From NCBI GenBank assembly GCA_934045075.1, contig OW203738.1:4765487-4829486 (forward strand): a DNA stretch of 64,000 nucleotides, written 5' to 3'. A program made the position numbers and the translations under genes. Numbering within the stretch: the first letter of the stretch is position 1; every line of letters starts with the position of its first letter. The notes beneath the pieces were generated by a model. The model was not told where the DNA came from. It made no database searches and worked only from the letters and a program-made list of their open reading frames with translations. Of the stretch, positions 29,501 to 40,704 are shown one piece after another. The stretch comes from Yponomeuta sedellus. Its lineage: Eukaryota > Arthropoda > Insecta > Lepidoptera > Yponomeutidae.

Positions 29501-29708
29501 CATTTCCCAAATTGCGATAGGCTTCAGACGTTGTCGCGTTTTTAGGATTTTCATGCTTCACCATCGGCATGTTGGTGGTGATATTTGTAAACACGTCGTA
29601 GACTGTTGCTGCAATTTTGTAGTAGTCACTGTCGTCCAGAATTTCGATGATACGATGGTACTGATGAAACTTCTTAAACTTTTCGGTTAGATCATTGAAA
29701 TCAGACAT
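26560..29708 (-). CDS. SMYD4-like SET and MYND domain protein
   Basis: Two coding exons on the minus strand, 28321-29708 and 26560-26956, joined GG|T in phase, giving 594 aa. Start is MSDFNDLTEK; the frame is open further upstream, but a TTTTCCAG acceptor at 29731 marks that as intron, with a likely 5' UTR donor near 29838. Domains: TPR-like helices (about 60-145), split SET N-part (about 185-220), MYND zinc finger (232-271, CYNCNKSAY..CDTC..CDNVC..CWEEHH..C), SET core and post-SET cysteines (MLCQCQACTGDW). In active SMYDs the SET core has NHSCxPN and a Tyr near the end. Here the first reads KHDCNAN (427-433) and the second region reads TIALGG. The SAM-binding glycine motif is also weak. The fold is probably kept but activity is doubtful. 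The 1364-bp intron contains three repeats. Confidence 0.88.
27055..27456. mobile_element. hAT-type MITE with perfect 8-bp target duplication
   Basis: CTTCTATA occurs immediately outside both ends (27047-27054 and 27457-27464). TIRs start CCTTTCGGCCGTCATGGCAA and CCTTTCGGCAGCCATGGCAA and extend about 70 bp with few differences. An 8-bp duplication is the hAT hallmark. It lies in the SMYD4-like intron. Confidence 0.85.
27465..27883. mobile_element. MITE-X copy B, uninterrupted
   Basis: Aligns from GTAATCTCAAAGATGTTATG through CAGACGAGGGACTTTTGTCC to the end CGTCTGGGCAGGCC. Its ends have drifted more than those of copy A. It shows what the LINE target looked like before insertion (about 27640-27665). 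It starts right at the hAT MITE's target duplication. Confidence 0.8.
27930..28260 (-). repeat. LINE 3'-end fragment in the SMYD4-like intron
   Basis: GAACACTTTATTGTACAT, GCGGCCTTATCACTAAAAGT and TTCTTCCAGACAACCTTTGG match the family at 46320-46445. Confidence 0.65.
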
Positions 29709-29839
29709 CGTAGTGGGCAATTGACCAATCCTGGAAAAGGTATATAAGTTACATAACATTATGTTGTACAACTCACTGAAAATTGTACGGGTTTATCATA
29801 AATATCGGTGCGCTAAATGAAAACTTTTCACCAACTACC

Positions 29840-30305
29840 TGTGTACCACTGTTGCTACTCGAGTATTTATTTACATTAATATAGTGTCAGGAGTCCACAA
29901 GGGGCACACGTTGAGTTACACACTCAATCGTTTTTATTGAAAGAAAAGGGTTTCAGTCTCAGATTTCTCGGGTTTCAGTACTTTCTTGAAACCAATTTGT
30001 ATTGCAACCGTTTGATCACAAATTAGAGACTACCTACCGACTTGAACTTTTTTTTTGCTACTGTACTGAGTGACATTAACCATAGAGTGAACGACTTCCG
30101 GCGATTTTTTTTAAAGCATTTACTGCCATCTGTTGTCGAGTAGTAAAACTATTTTTAACAATGAGCTTCGAATGCTAACTTTATACAAGAATAGATGTCA
30201 TTAGCAAGACCGTACTCGGCAAACTTATCCTTTAAAATTTACAAAGCGAATATCTGAAAAAAAAAATAGTTATTCGAAACTATATATTTCAAAGCTGGTT
30301 ATAAT
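29840..30305. other. Upstream region of the SMYD4-like gene
   Basis: No exon seen. The gene's transcription start probably lies near 29840-29900 on the minus strand, if the CACAG|GTAGTT donor at 29838 is right. No TATA-like element stands out. Confidence 0.35.
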
Positions 30306-30309
30306 ATAA

Positions 30310-33300
30310 CGTCATAGTCTTAGAACAAAGACGGATCTGATTTTTTTCAATTTTTGTTTTTTTGCATAATTATTAATGAAATATCATAGTTAATCGATGT
30401 ATTCAAAGTTTTTTCGAATCTAATTACAAACAAGCTAGATATTAAGTTGGAATACAGACGGATCTGATATTGCACCGTAAAAAATAGACGTACTAGCAGG
30501 TCCGCTCCTGTTCTGCGGTGACCTTCGCCTCCCGCACCCCTTTCCCGTGCGACGATTTGTTTATTGCATCGCTTTTCAACGGAGCAGCGCGCTAATCACG
30601 TCTAAATATTAATAATGTTTATCACTAGTGTTTTTAATAAGAATGGTGTTTGATTTTGGATAACTTTCTTGAATCCTTGTTAAACATGGCATCTGGAAGG
30701 TCAAGGAGAATATTTGCATTATTAAATAAGAATAAACATGATTTACGAAATTCAAAAGACGAGCAAATCAATGTGTCTTACGAGGAACCCTATCAAAACA
30801 GTGGACAGGAACTTGCAGCTAGCCCAACAGGTATGCATTTTGTATAATTTTTATTCCAAAAGTTGTTTTACAAGTAAATATATTTTTTTTAGTGAAATCC
30901 ATTGAACATAGACGATATGTCACATCCGTCGTTGTTCTTGGTAGTTTGCAATAATTAGACTTTTGTATTCTGTTTTTTAGCTCAATCGTTTTGGATTAAG
31001 ATATCTGTTCATAAAAGTGTTTTACCATTCCTTATTCTTACTCGATTTTAATAAGTGACGAAAAAGTAAATGGGGCACTGTTCTATGTTCTAAGCGTTTT
31101 CTATCGTGGGCGTTTTATACAAACCGTCGTTGTTCAATGGACAAACGGTTGACGCATGTGCATAATCGACGTTATTCTTCGTAGTGATTTTAAAATACGT
31201 CGTTGTTACTTTAGATAACTTTTTATTCTTAAGCATTTTTTATTTTCCTATTTCAATAAAAATAATTAGTTAATTAATGATACTTTTGCGCATTTTTTCG
31301 TTTCTTTAAGAAGTTTTTTTTTACAGCCGAGCCGTGTTCATCACCTCTACCGCCAGAAGCAGAAGCACACTTATGGGAGCAAACTGTTATGCGCCATGTA
31401 TGGAATGATGTATTTTCCGACACCGAGTACCAGGAAGATTCTAGCAAGCAAATAAATTTAAACCAGCAAACCGAGTTATTAACTGTTCCCGTGACACCAT
31501 CGGTAGCGGTTGTATCACAGCAGGAGCCGACTATTGGTGAATGTCAAACCAATATTGACAATCGACACTGTGATATCGTTCAAGACGATCTTTTCCTGCC
31601 TACAGGTGAGATGACACCTATACCCGTGATTGAATGCCCGCAATCTGTAAGTTCCCAGGTTCCTGAATTTATTGATTCTCCGAAGACGCCATTCACCCCC
31701 ATTTTTAATTTAGCACCTGACACCGAAAATATCTTGGACTCTGCTAAGTCGGATAAACTTAAAGCAAATCATACAAGAGTAGCCTCTCCAGCCACCGAAA
31801 ACCGCTTCGATACGCCAGTTCCATCCCCAACAAACAGACATGCGAAATGCGATGATCCCTTTTGCGGCCAGCATGAAATTGATGAACACGCTTGTCCATC
31901 AGAGGATATTGCCGGGACAGATTCAAATCAACCTTCTCCAGCACCTTCTGCATTGATCAGAAACAGGGGGAAGAAACGACCTCGAAATTATGAACAGTGG
32001 GGAGATATTAAGAGAAACAAATTGACGAATCAAGGTAAAACATACTGTTCCAAGCGAGGGCAGACTGTTGAAGCGAAAGCAATGGGCCCACCATGCCACT
32101 GCAAATTTAAATGTGCCACTAAACTTTCATACGTGGAACGTTCCCAAATTTTCAATAAATTTTGGGAGCTTGGTGACAGAGAGAAGCAGTGGATGTATCA
32201 TTCTAATTACACTAAGAAACTTAATAAAAGCAGGACATTCGCACGGGAGTTAATACATAACAGAAAGTATACCTACAAATATTATCTACCGAAGAAAGAC
32301 ATTGCTGAAGATATTGACGTTACTTACAAGAAAATTGACGTTTGCAAGACCATGTTCCTTAACACCCTGGGTGTAAGTGAACGAATGACAAGAACTGCAT
32401 GGCAGAAGTATGATGGGAGCACATCAGTTGAGGCAGATAAGCGTGGAAGTCACGCCTCCCACAAAAAGGTAATAGATGACGAAATGGTACTATCTGTGTG
32501 TGCACATGTCAACAGTTTTGTACCAGTTGAGTCACATTACTGTCGAAAATCTTCAAAAAGATTGTACTTAGATGGAAGTCTTAGTATCGCTCGAATGTAT
32601 GAAATGTACAAGGAGTGGCCCGAATACACAAAGAAAGTTAAGACACTGCGACAGTACCGCGACATCGTGAACAGCCAATTCAACCTGAGTTTTCACGTCC
32701 CAAAAAAGACACATGTGACCAGTGTCACATTTTTAAGCAAACGGAAAATCCTTCGGAGGCTTTAAAAGCCGACTATGAGAGGCATCAGAAAAATAAAACT
32801 GTTGCTAGAAACTTGAAGAACAATGATAAGAATGATGCGAGCCAATCAAATGGAAGGATCATTTGTGCAACTTTTGACTTTCAAAAAGTTCTTACCTGTC
32901 CACATGGTCAAATAAGCGTACTTTACTACAAACGAAAACTGTCATGCTATAACTTTACAATCTATGATATGATGGCCAAACAAGGTTACTGTTACGTTTG
33001 GGATGATAGTGTTGCTAAACGGGGTGCTAACGAGGTGGCTAGTTGTCTTTACAATTTTCTTAAGGAGTTTTCCGGTAAAGGTGTGAAGGACTTTAGGTTT
33101 TGGTCCGACAATTGCGCGGGTCAAAACAGGAACCGAATCGTATACTCAATGTATACTCAAGCAGCTAAGGACTTCGGGGTCACGATAACTCACCGTTTTC
33201 TTGAAAAGGGCCACACCCAAAACGAGGGCGACTCAGTGCATTCGGTTATTGAGAGAGCTGCAGAACATAAACTGATTTACACGCCAGAAGAGTGGAAATT

Positions 33301-34587
33301 ATTAATACGATGGGCAAAACTTCAAAATCCATACGCAGTGATAGACGTAACTAAAGACCTCGTTTTTGATTTTAAAGAGCTGTTAAAGAACAGAAATTGG
33401 ACTAAAAACACAAACAATGAAAAAATTACATGGAACAAAATCAAAGAAGTGATGGTTGAAGAAAATAATTCTGATACAATAAAATACAAATATAAATTAG
33501 ACGATGAACATAAAACTTTGGTTGTTCGCAAAGAAACAAGAAACCGAGGCACACGTGTTGCTCTTAAAAACGCGTATTTTGATCAAGTTCCAATGACAAA
33601 TGACAAATTTAAAGATCTTATTGATCTATGTGAGAGTGGAATAATACCTACTAAATATCATGATTATTTTAGGGCTTTGCCGCACGGTCGCACTGTTCCG
33701 AATAATGAGACTGATGATGATTCTGAGTAGTTTTATTTAAAGACTGATTACAATTTTAATAGATAAATGGTTAATAAGCTAAGTCCAACGTTAGTGATAT
33801 CTTATGTTCCTAGTAACGGTTGTATATACTCTCTCTCTCTCTCTAAGAGAAAGCCTGTGCCCTACAGTGGGACGTATATAGATAGGGTGCTTATGATTAG
33901 TATTTACCTAACTAGACAATAAGTACCTACAAAGAGAAATTTTATGTTTTTGTTCGTTCGTTAAATTTTTGCTATCTCATTGCTTTAAATACATTAAATA
34001 ATGTATAACATTATTTAAACAACGTATAACATTGTTTTCCTATTTCTTTTCGAAGATACCTACTGATTTTTTTTGATACCAGAAGATTTTATTGCTAGTT
34101 TTGAGTTTTTGAAATGGCTTTTGTTTAAAAGTTTAATAAAATATAATTTTATAATATATTGTGGTTTTCTTTACTTATTTAAACTTATCAAACAAAGAAT
34201 TTTTTTTGATCCGTCCACATAGTTTGCAACGGAATCCCTTTAACAACGACGGAAAGTAAAATACGTCAAGCAATACTCAAAGATAGTCCGCAAAAAAACG
34301 TCGGATTAAGACATACGTCACTGCAGAGTCCATAGAACAGCGACGTTTATGACTTTTTAGAAAATTTAGTCAAATTAGAGATAATTACGATAAGCTATCT
34401 TGTAAAAGTCCACGCTCATAGCAATATATCCAAATTGTAAGGTATATCCAAATTGTAATTAGCCAATATATCCAAATTGTAATTAGCCATTTTCAATAAA
34501 ATCCACAAAACGTTCATAAAAAACTTTAAAGTGCTGTCCTGTGAAGTTAACGAATTTCAGATCCGCCTTTGTTCTACGACTACGACG
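30310..34587 (+). mobile_element. DDE transposon with 31-bp TIRs and 4-bp target duplication (Sola-like)
   Basis: Ends CGTCATAGTCTTAGAACAAA and, inverted from the right, CGTCGTAGTCGTAGAACAAA continue to GCGGATCTGA: 31 bp with three differences. ATAA lies directly outside each end (30306-30309 and 34588-34591). Length 4278 bp. CGTCGTTGTT-type words cluster near both ends (30926, 31123, 31199 and inverted near 34240 and 34335) as sub-terminal repeats. ATATATCCAAATTGTA is tandemly repeated at 34423-34490. The 4-bp duplication suits Sola elements, but the class is inferred from memory of similar proteins. Confidence 0.8.
30686..33730 (+). pseudogene. Transposase-like gene with a 1-bp deletion
   Basis: Exon 1 at 30686-30830 (MASGRSRRIFALLNKNKHDL) ends CAACAG|GTATGC; exon 2 starts at 31327 after TTTACAG, in phase, and runs to 33730. 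A single base is missing in or beside the A-run at 32702-32707. The frame before it ends at 32765 in an unrelated tail; the frame after it continues with a CxxC zinc motif (TCDQCHIF). Allowing for that base the protein would be about 849 aa. Putative catalytic parts are the Asp of ATFDFQKV, WSDNCAGQNRN, and the acidic residues of FLEKGHTQNEGDS. An upstream Cys/His block (CHCKFKC) and a C-terminal basic region are also seen. Similar proteins are common but unnamed in moth genomes; I infer a DDE transposase. A sequencing error in the homopolymer is the main alternative. Confidence 0.8.
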
Positions 34588-34594
34588 ATAAAAT

Positions 34595-34720
34595 TACTAT
34601 ATACCTACTAACGCTACTGTTATATCTGCCTCGTTGGTAGAGCGGTTGACACTCTTGACTACCAAAACAGAAGTTTGATTCCCATTGGAGGCCGCCGTAA
34701 TTTTATCTGTAATATTTATT
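34595..34720 (+). repeat. SINE-B-like fragment
   Basis: CTGCCTCGTTGGTAGAGCGG and GTTTGATTCCCATTGGAGGC are an A and B box of SINE-B type, decayed. Confidence 0.45.
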
Positions 34721-34771
34721 TTATTTGTACCGCCGTACAAATAAAATAAATGTTGAATATAGCTAGTACAG

Positions 34772-35219
34772 CAGAGTGCTAAGTGCGAGTTTGACGGATC
34801 CAATCGAATAACTTTACTACCGCGTTAATCGAGCATTGAGTAGTGAGTTACGTTAAGTTATCAACCCTTGTATGTCCCCACTGCTGGGGCACAGGTCTCT
34901 TCCTGCATCGCAGAAAGGTTAGGCCATACTCCACCGCGAGTAGTGAGTAGTGAGTATGAGTAAGTTAACCGTTCGAACTGGCAAAACGCTGTCACAGTAG
35001 GTACAACTCGCACTCGCGGTTATTCGTGTTTTGGCTGGTAAACGTGTTCACTTCTCAACGTAAACCATTACAACTCGCACTCAGCGATTTTAATTTCCAT
35101 ACTTGTCGCTAGGTGGCGCTTCCTCGATGCCATCATTGAATTTAAAGTAAGATGCCATAGAAATATGAGTTTACGTTAACGCGATCGAGTAGTTAAAAAA
35201 CTCGCACTAAGCACTCTGA
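34772..35219. mobile_element. MITE with CAGAGTGCT ends, carrying a REP-A scrap
   Basis: The left end CAGAGTGCTAAGTGCGAGTT and the inverted right end CAGAGTGCTTAGTGCGAGTT differ at one base. A REP-A fragment (34858-34937, CCCCACTGCTGGGGCACAGG) has inserted in it. A partial second copy is at 40553-40704. Confidence 0.75.
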
Positions 35220-35453
35220 CTGCACAGCAAATTACCCATAGCGTGCGTTGATAATACTACTCATTCTCATAGCAAAATCCGAGCAGTATTATATCCTAAT
35301 AAGGACATATATACCTACTGCTCGGATAGTTATTACTCGAATATAACTTGCTCATTACATTTGATTTATTTTTTAAGAGAACAATCTGCGACAGCAAAAA
35401 TATAGGTGCGACGAAGCGCGTGCGTGTTAGGTTGAACATGGAAGACCGAAAAC

Positions 35454-35826
35454 CAGTGGCGTAACTAGGGTGTGGCAGGTAGGGCACGTGCCCTGGGCGC
35501 TATTCAAAGGGGGGCGCGCAATTCGCAAATTATTATAAAAAAAAATAGTAAACCAACTAAGTTACATACATGAGATCTTTGTAAGTAGACTATATAGACT
35601 GTACCTATAGATTAAAGGTCAGTCATTATCCCTGCCTGTGCCTACGAGACGAATTGGCATTTTTATCTATAGACTAATTTTCGATTAAAACAGAATATAT
35701 AAATGTTTTGTAAGCTTTATGGCTGTTTTATTTAGTGTATCTGTTTATTTTACATTTTGTTAACTTACGAAGCGGCGCAACTTTGATGCCTTGCCCTAGG
35801 CGCCGTATCCGATCGGTACGCCACTG
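35454..35826. mobile_element. hAT-type MITE with perfect 8-bp target duplication
   Basis: CCGAAAAC flanks both ends (35446-35453 and 35827-35834). The TIR is CAGTGGCGTA on both sides. Length 373 bp; interior AT-rich without coding capacity. Confidence 0.9.
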
Positions 35827-36140
35827 CCGAAAACCATTGTAATTTATTAGCTGTGCGTTAATATAGCTTTACTTTAAGATAAATAGCGGTAGGTACACCA
35901 CGAATATAAATTGTAGTTTATTTAGTAATATTTTGAGTTAAGTGTACCTATTGCTGTGCAATCAGTAAGTTTGATAAGAATTTGGATTATGTTTGTATAC
36001 AAAAATTGTTTTTTTTTATTTGCGTTTAAATACTTACTACCCGTTGTTTATTTATCTGTGGCGGTGAGACACTATATTTATTTAAGATACCGATGTTTTG
36101 AAATCTAGTCACAGATGAACGACTAGATGATGATAATGAT

Positions 36141-36476
36141 ATCAACCCTTGGTATGTCCCCACTGCTGGGGCACGGGTCTCTTCCTACATCGCAGGAAGG
36201 TTAAGCTGTACTCCACCACGGGGGCCAAGTCGGGGTTGGTGGAGAATTGCAAGACAGTGCCGGCTCTTACTGTCAGACGTTATCAAGCCACCCATAAGGC
36301 CTCTGACATGCCTTAACGACTGCCATTTCAACGGCTGAATGTGCCTTGCGAAGCACAGAAGCGCTCGGAAAAAATGCCACTAGCGGTAGTCACGGGATCC
36401 AGCACCTGACCGCGCCTGCTGTTTTGCCAAGTGATTGTTTAGGTATAATCACTCGGTTCCACTAGGCCACGAGCGT
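36141..36476 (+). repeat. REP-A copy
   Basis: REP-A runs from ATCAACCCTTGTATGTCCCC through CTGCTGGGGCACGGGTCTC, CTCCACCACGGGGGCCAAG, TGACATGGCTTAACGACTGC and ATGCCACTAGCGGTAGTCAC to AGGCCACGAGCG. At least ten copies lie between 34.8 and 62.8 kb. No protein or tRNA-like head is evident; family unknown. Confidence 0.75.
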
Positions 36477-38090
36477 GCCGTGCGCCACGAAAGACTAGAC
36501 TTTAGTTGTATCATAGAAAAATTCCTACTTACATTGCGCGTCTCAAATAAAAGCTTGAAATTTTTCCATGAAATTCGCCGGTTAAAAATTACAGGTATTC
36601 GATACTGATGCATTTTTTCGAAAAATTGCAATAAAAGTGTGACTTTAAACTATTTTTTAAGACGTAAATTTCCCGGGCGATTTAGAATTCCTGTGAAAAA
36701 ATGTTCCCTGTAAGGGAAATCTAAATTGCGACTAGCTAAATAACGATGTAATTTGTTAACATTCCGTGTTCGCAGGCACCAACGACTTAGCTTACTAAGT
36801 TTCGCCATCGCCATCGTCAAGCTATACTAGTCCACTGGACATGCTGCTGCTGCTGGACATAGCCCTCCCCTAATGAGCGCCATAGCGCCCTGTCTTCAGC
36901 TTGCCACATCCAGCATCTGCCTGCAGTTTTTCGCAGATCGTCATCTCACCTAGTCGGAGGGCGTCCTACACTAAGTTTCGTACATAGGTAAAATTACAGT
37001 AGCAATTCCACTCGCTAACCGTAAAGCAAATCATCGTGAGGAAACCTAAGTGTCTAAGGAAGGTGCTCCTACCTCAGCTCTTGAAATTGCCAATTCGCGG
37101 TGGGCATGCGTGTTGATTAAGCCAATACTTTCTCAGTGAGAGAAGTCCTGTGCCCTACTATAGGCCGCATAAAGGCTGCATTATTATTATTATTGGGTTT
37201 TCTACCCTCCTGTATAAGGTTATGTATGTATTTTGACGTTTCCAAAGCGTCAAAATATGTAGGTAAGTATGTACAGTACTACACATCATAAAAGTCCCTT
37301 CGTGAATCTACGTTCGCGCAGACTAGGAAGAAGTGTAACGAAAGTACCCGAAGCTATAAGTACATTCAACATGATCTTTAACCTATACGGTAAAGGTGCA
37401 GAATTGATTACCGCAGTAGCGCTACCTATTTCGCTCACGCTAATATTGCCAAACTAATAGGTAGTCACCTGCATCGATGACGTTGAATCAACCAATAGCA
37501 ACAAAGGCGCGCGGCCTGCCATAAAATGAAACTATCTGATAGGTCGATCAACTTGCCGCACATCCAAAATTTAGTCATCCGCGCGAGACTTATTTTTTGT
37601 CTAGCACTGTACTTATTATTAGTATTTGAATTAGACTTTCGGAGTAGGTTAAATCATTCCTGTTTAAATCTGTCGAGTCCATACAACGGAGAAGATACTA
37701 AATTCTCAGAATCGGACACTCTGAATTGAGAATTTTACTGAGTAAATACTTAAGGCGCTTGGGGTTGCTAGCTAGCGTCACCAATGGAATAAAAATCGTA
37801 ACTTGTTGTATAATACGTTCTCTTCAAAAAGAAAACATAAGAAATCTGTAGAACTATTTTTAGAACAAACAGCCTAGATCGTAGTATCGACATCCTAGGA
37901 CTTTAATCGATTTCCGCTAAAGACTAGCCGCCGTACATTTTGTACAAGTGGCCTTAGTCTAGGTGTATTTCGGTTTGTGATATCCTTGACTGGTTTCATG
38001 ATTAACGTTTTGCTAGTAAAATACAAAATGATAAATTCTTTTACGCTTCATTTTTCAACAACAACCACGGTACCTATGAATATTGTCTGC
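36477..38090. other. Gene-free repeat debris
   Basis: 36845-36965 is an RTE-like 3' end on the minus strand (CTGGACATAGCCCTCCCCTA). 37080-37185 is the SINE-D-type tail (GCGGTGGGCATGCG, CCTGTGCCCTACTATAGG). 37925-37990 is a SINE-B body piece. No exon was recognised. Confidence 0.5.
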
Positions 38091-38097
38091 AATAGTG

Positions 38098-38466
38098 ATA
38101 TCAACCCTGTATATATGTCCCCACTGCTGGGGCACGGGTCTCTTTCTGCATCGCAGGAAGTTAAGCCTCCATCACGTACATACTCCACCACGGGAGCCAA
38201 GTCCGGGTTAGTGGAGGACTGTAAGACAGTGGTGGACCTTACTGTCAGAAGTTATAAAGTCGCCCTGACATGGCTTAACGACTGCCATTACTTGACAGCC
38301 GGTAGCAACGGCTTAGCGTGCCTTGCAAAGCACGGAAGCGCTTGGAGATAATGCCACTAGCAGCAGTCACGGGACGGTCACTCCTCCTGCACCTGACCGC
38401 GCCTGTTGTTGCTTAACTCAAGTTATTGATTCCAATCAATCGGTTGCACTAAGCCACGAGCGCTTC
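38098..38466 (+). repeat. REP-A copy
   Basis: Near full length, with a small internal expansion (CATCACGTACATACTCCACC). Confidence 0.75.
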
Positions 38467-39051
38467 TGCAATAGTATTCACCCCAAATGATGAATAATCC
38501 TCTGCTTGGTGCGTATTCACTCCAAATAAGATCTCTCTCGAGATAAGTTCGCCTTTGTAACTATTAAGTAACTTTTATCCTCTTGTAGAACTTTATTGTT
38601 ACTAATGTATCTTAATGTATTATTATAATTGCTAGGTATATGTATAACATATAATGGTTTATTTTTAAGCAAAGCACGTATATCAATATTCATATTTGCA
38701 CCAACTATGAGCCTGACTTTTCCTTGAGCCACTCTCCATCGTAGGTTGACTGGAAGAAATTGCAATAATGCCGCTAATTGTATTGTGTCTTTGAAATTAT
38801 TTTATGTTTGTTCTTTTCCTGGTGGCCAATAAAGAATATTCTTATGTTAATTAAGTAAATCATTTATTTCCAAATTTACAATAAAAATTAACGTAGCTTA
38901 TTATAAGACACGAAGGGTATTACAAAAAATGTTTTACCTTTACCGGCAGTCCCAAACTAGGCTGGCTCTGTATCTTGGGGCCTTTATTAGTGTGCACAGA
39001 GTTTCTGTTTTACTTTGTCGTTGACAGATTCCTGACATGTAATAATGTTTT
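38467..39051. other. No gene recognised
   Basis: The minus strand has an open stretch of 82 codons at 38517-38765 that I do not recognise; it has no clear splice context, and I leave it unannotated as a gene. Confidence 0.35.
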
Positions 39052-39272
39052 CGCAAGGCACGTTAAGCCGTTGGTGCCGGCTGTCACGTAATGGCAGTCG
39101 TTAAGCCATAGAGGCCTTATGCGCGGCTTGATTACTTCTGACAATAAGGCCCGCCACTGTCTTACAATCCTCCACCAACCCGGACTTGGCCCCGTGGTGG
39201 AGTATGGCCTAACCTTCCTGCGATGCAGGAAGAGACCCGTGCCCCAGCAGTGGGGACATACAAGGGCTGACA
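39052..39272 (-). repeat. REP-A copy, partial
   Basis: Minus-strand 5' two-thirds, from GGCACGTTAAGCCGTTGGTG to CAGCAGTGGGGACATACAAG. Confidence 0.75.
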
Positions 39273-39529
39273 ACGATAATAACGTTAACAATACGAAAAC
39301 CGAATGGAATTTACGTAACCCGGCGTGAAGGAGATGAAAAACTGTAACATCACCTATAACACGGTTATGTATGAGAGACCCGAAAAAATATATGTTTGGT
39401 TCCATGATCATGTAAATGTATCTATTGTCTCCAGACATTATTAATAGTATTCAAACCACACAAAGAGTGAATAAAATACTACCAATAAGTACAAAAGCGT
39501 AATTTTTTGATTGAGATTACAAAGTGCCT

Positions 39530-39735
39530 GTACGTAATACAGAGAATATTATAAAGAGGTTCGAAATTTCACTGATGCCGGTGAGTCGCTCATTAGCTCA
39601 GTTGGAAAGAGCGCTGGCACGGATAGTCAGAGGTCGCGGGTTCAAATCCCGGCATGGGTGGAATTTTTAGCCTCTAAATAGGTTTTTTAAAATTGTCCTT
39701 AGCACGGGTTAGTGCATTAAAAATAATATAATTAC
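39530..39735 (+). repeat. SINE-A copy
   Basis: 5' segment CTGTACGTAATACAGAG, A box at 39594, B box at 39637, tail and terminal GTGCATTAAAAATAATATAA. Confidence 0.85.
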
Positions 39736-39884
39736 AAAGTGCCTAATTTTTTTCGAAAAAATATTTATAAGTTTAGTCAACTATGCAGCGTTACCATGTT
39801 GCACAGCAATCGACATACTTTGCATCAAATATGCCCCAGAGCGGTAGTCCAAGCCACGGTTTCTCAGACGACACGCCCTACCTC

Positions 39885-40552
39885 TTTAATAAAGGTTTTC
39901 CTCAAAACGCCAGACCAGTTTCTAAAGCTAGGGCTCAAAAAAGTAGCTGCTTATCAACAGGCTGTATTTTTAAGATTTAAGATACAAGGGATACAACCGT
40001 ATAGCCCACAGTGCAAATGTGTTTAAAAACTTCTCGGGTCTGACATGCCTGTTCTCACTCCCGCCGGGTTAAATAAACAAAATTAAAATAAGTAATCGAG
40101 AAGCGTTCACGGACTGTGGTAGGAATTGATAGGATGGAGACTCTTGGCAAATAGCGAAACCAATTGTATTGTGTACAAACCGCAGCAATCACTTTTTTGA
40201 TTGATGATCTGAAATCAATACAGATGCTATGACGTAGCTAGTATAAGTGGCCGAATGAAAAGTAATTAAATATTTTCTGACTGACTTAGCCGAGGTGATA
40301 GCTCGTAAAAAGTGTAAATGGGCAGGCCATTACATGCCTTCATCATCATCAACCCATTGTGTCCCGACCCAGGGGCGTGGGTCTCTTCACGGAGGAAGGT
40401 ATAGGCCGTTAGCACCTGTAACACAAGTCATTTAGTTGTACTTAGTATGGGGCTAAAGAGATCTGTGTAATATGCCTATGAATATTTATTATCACTATTT
40501 ATTATAGGCCATACTTCACGTCGAATATTTATTATAGAATCACGAATACCAG
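39885..40552 (+). repeat. Unclassified unit duplicated into the palindrome centre
   Basis: 39889-39955 (AATAAAGGTTTTCCTCAAAA onward) recurs at 42178-42227. 40365-40552 (GACCCAGGGGCGTGGGTCTC ... TTATAGAATCACGAATA) recurs in the same order and direction at 42235-42419. The two blocks, separated by about 400 bp here, are adjacent in the palindrome. Confidence 0.8.
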
Positions 40553-40704
40553 CCAAAACACGAATATACGCGAGTGCGAGTTGTACTGTGACAGCGTTTT
40601 GCCAGTTCGAACGGTTAACTTACTCATACTCACTACTCAATGCTCGATTAACGCGGTAGTAAAGTTATTCGATTGGATCTGTCAAACTCGCACTAAGCAC
40701 TCTG
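40553..40704 (-). mobile_element. Partial MITE with CAGAGTGCT end
   Basis: Reverse complement of the left part of the element at 34772, ending AACTCGCACTAAGCACTCTG. It abuts the repeat that opens the large palindrome. Confidence 0.75.

Noticed and set aside
38517..38765. 82-codon minus-strand frame without repeats
   Set aside because: No splice signals, domain or neighbour supports it; left as unexplained sequence.
39010..39438. 142-codon minus frame and similar frames in 41205-41525, 43418-43735 and 45589-45840
   Set aside because: All are reading frames through REP-A copies; the same text recurs on both strands.
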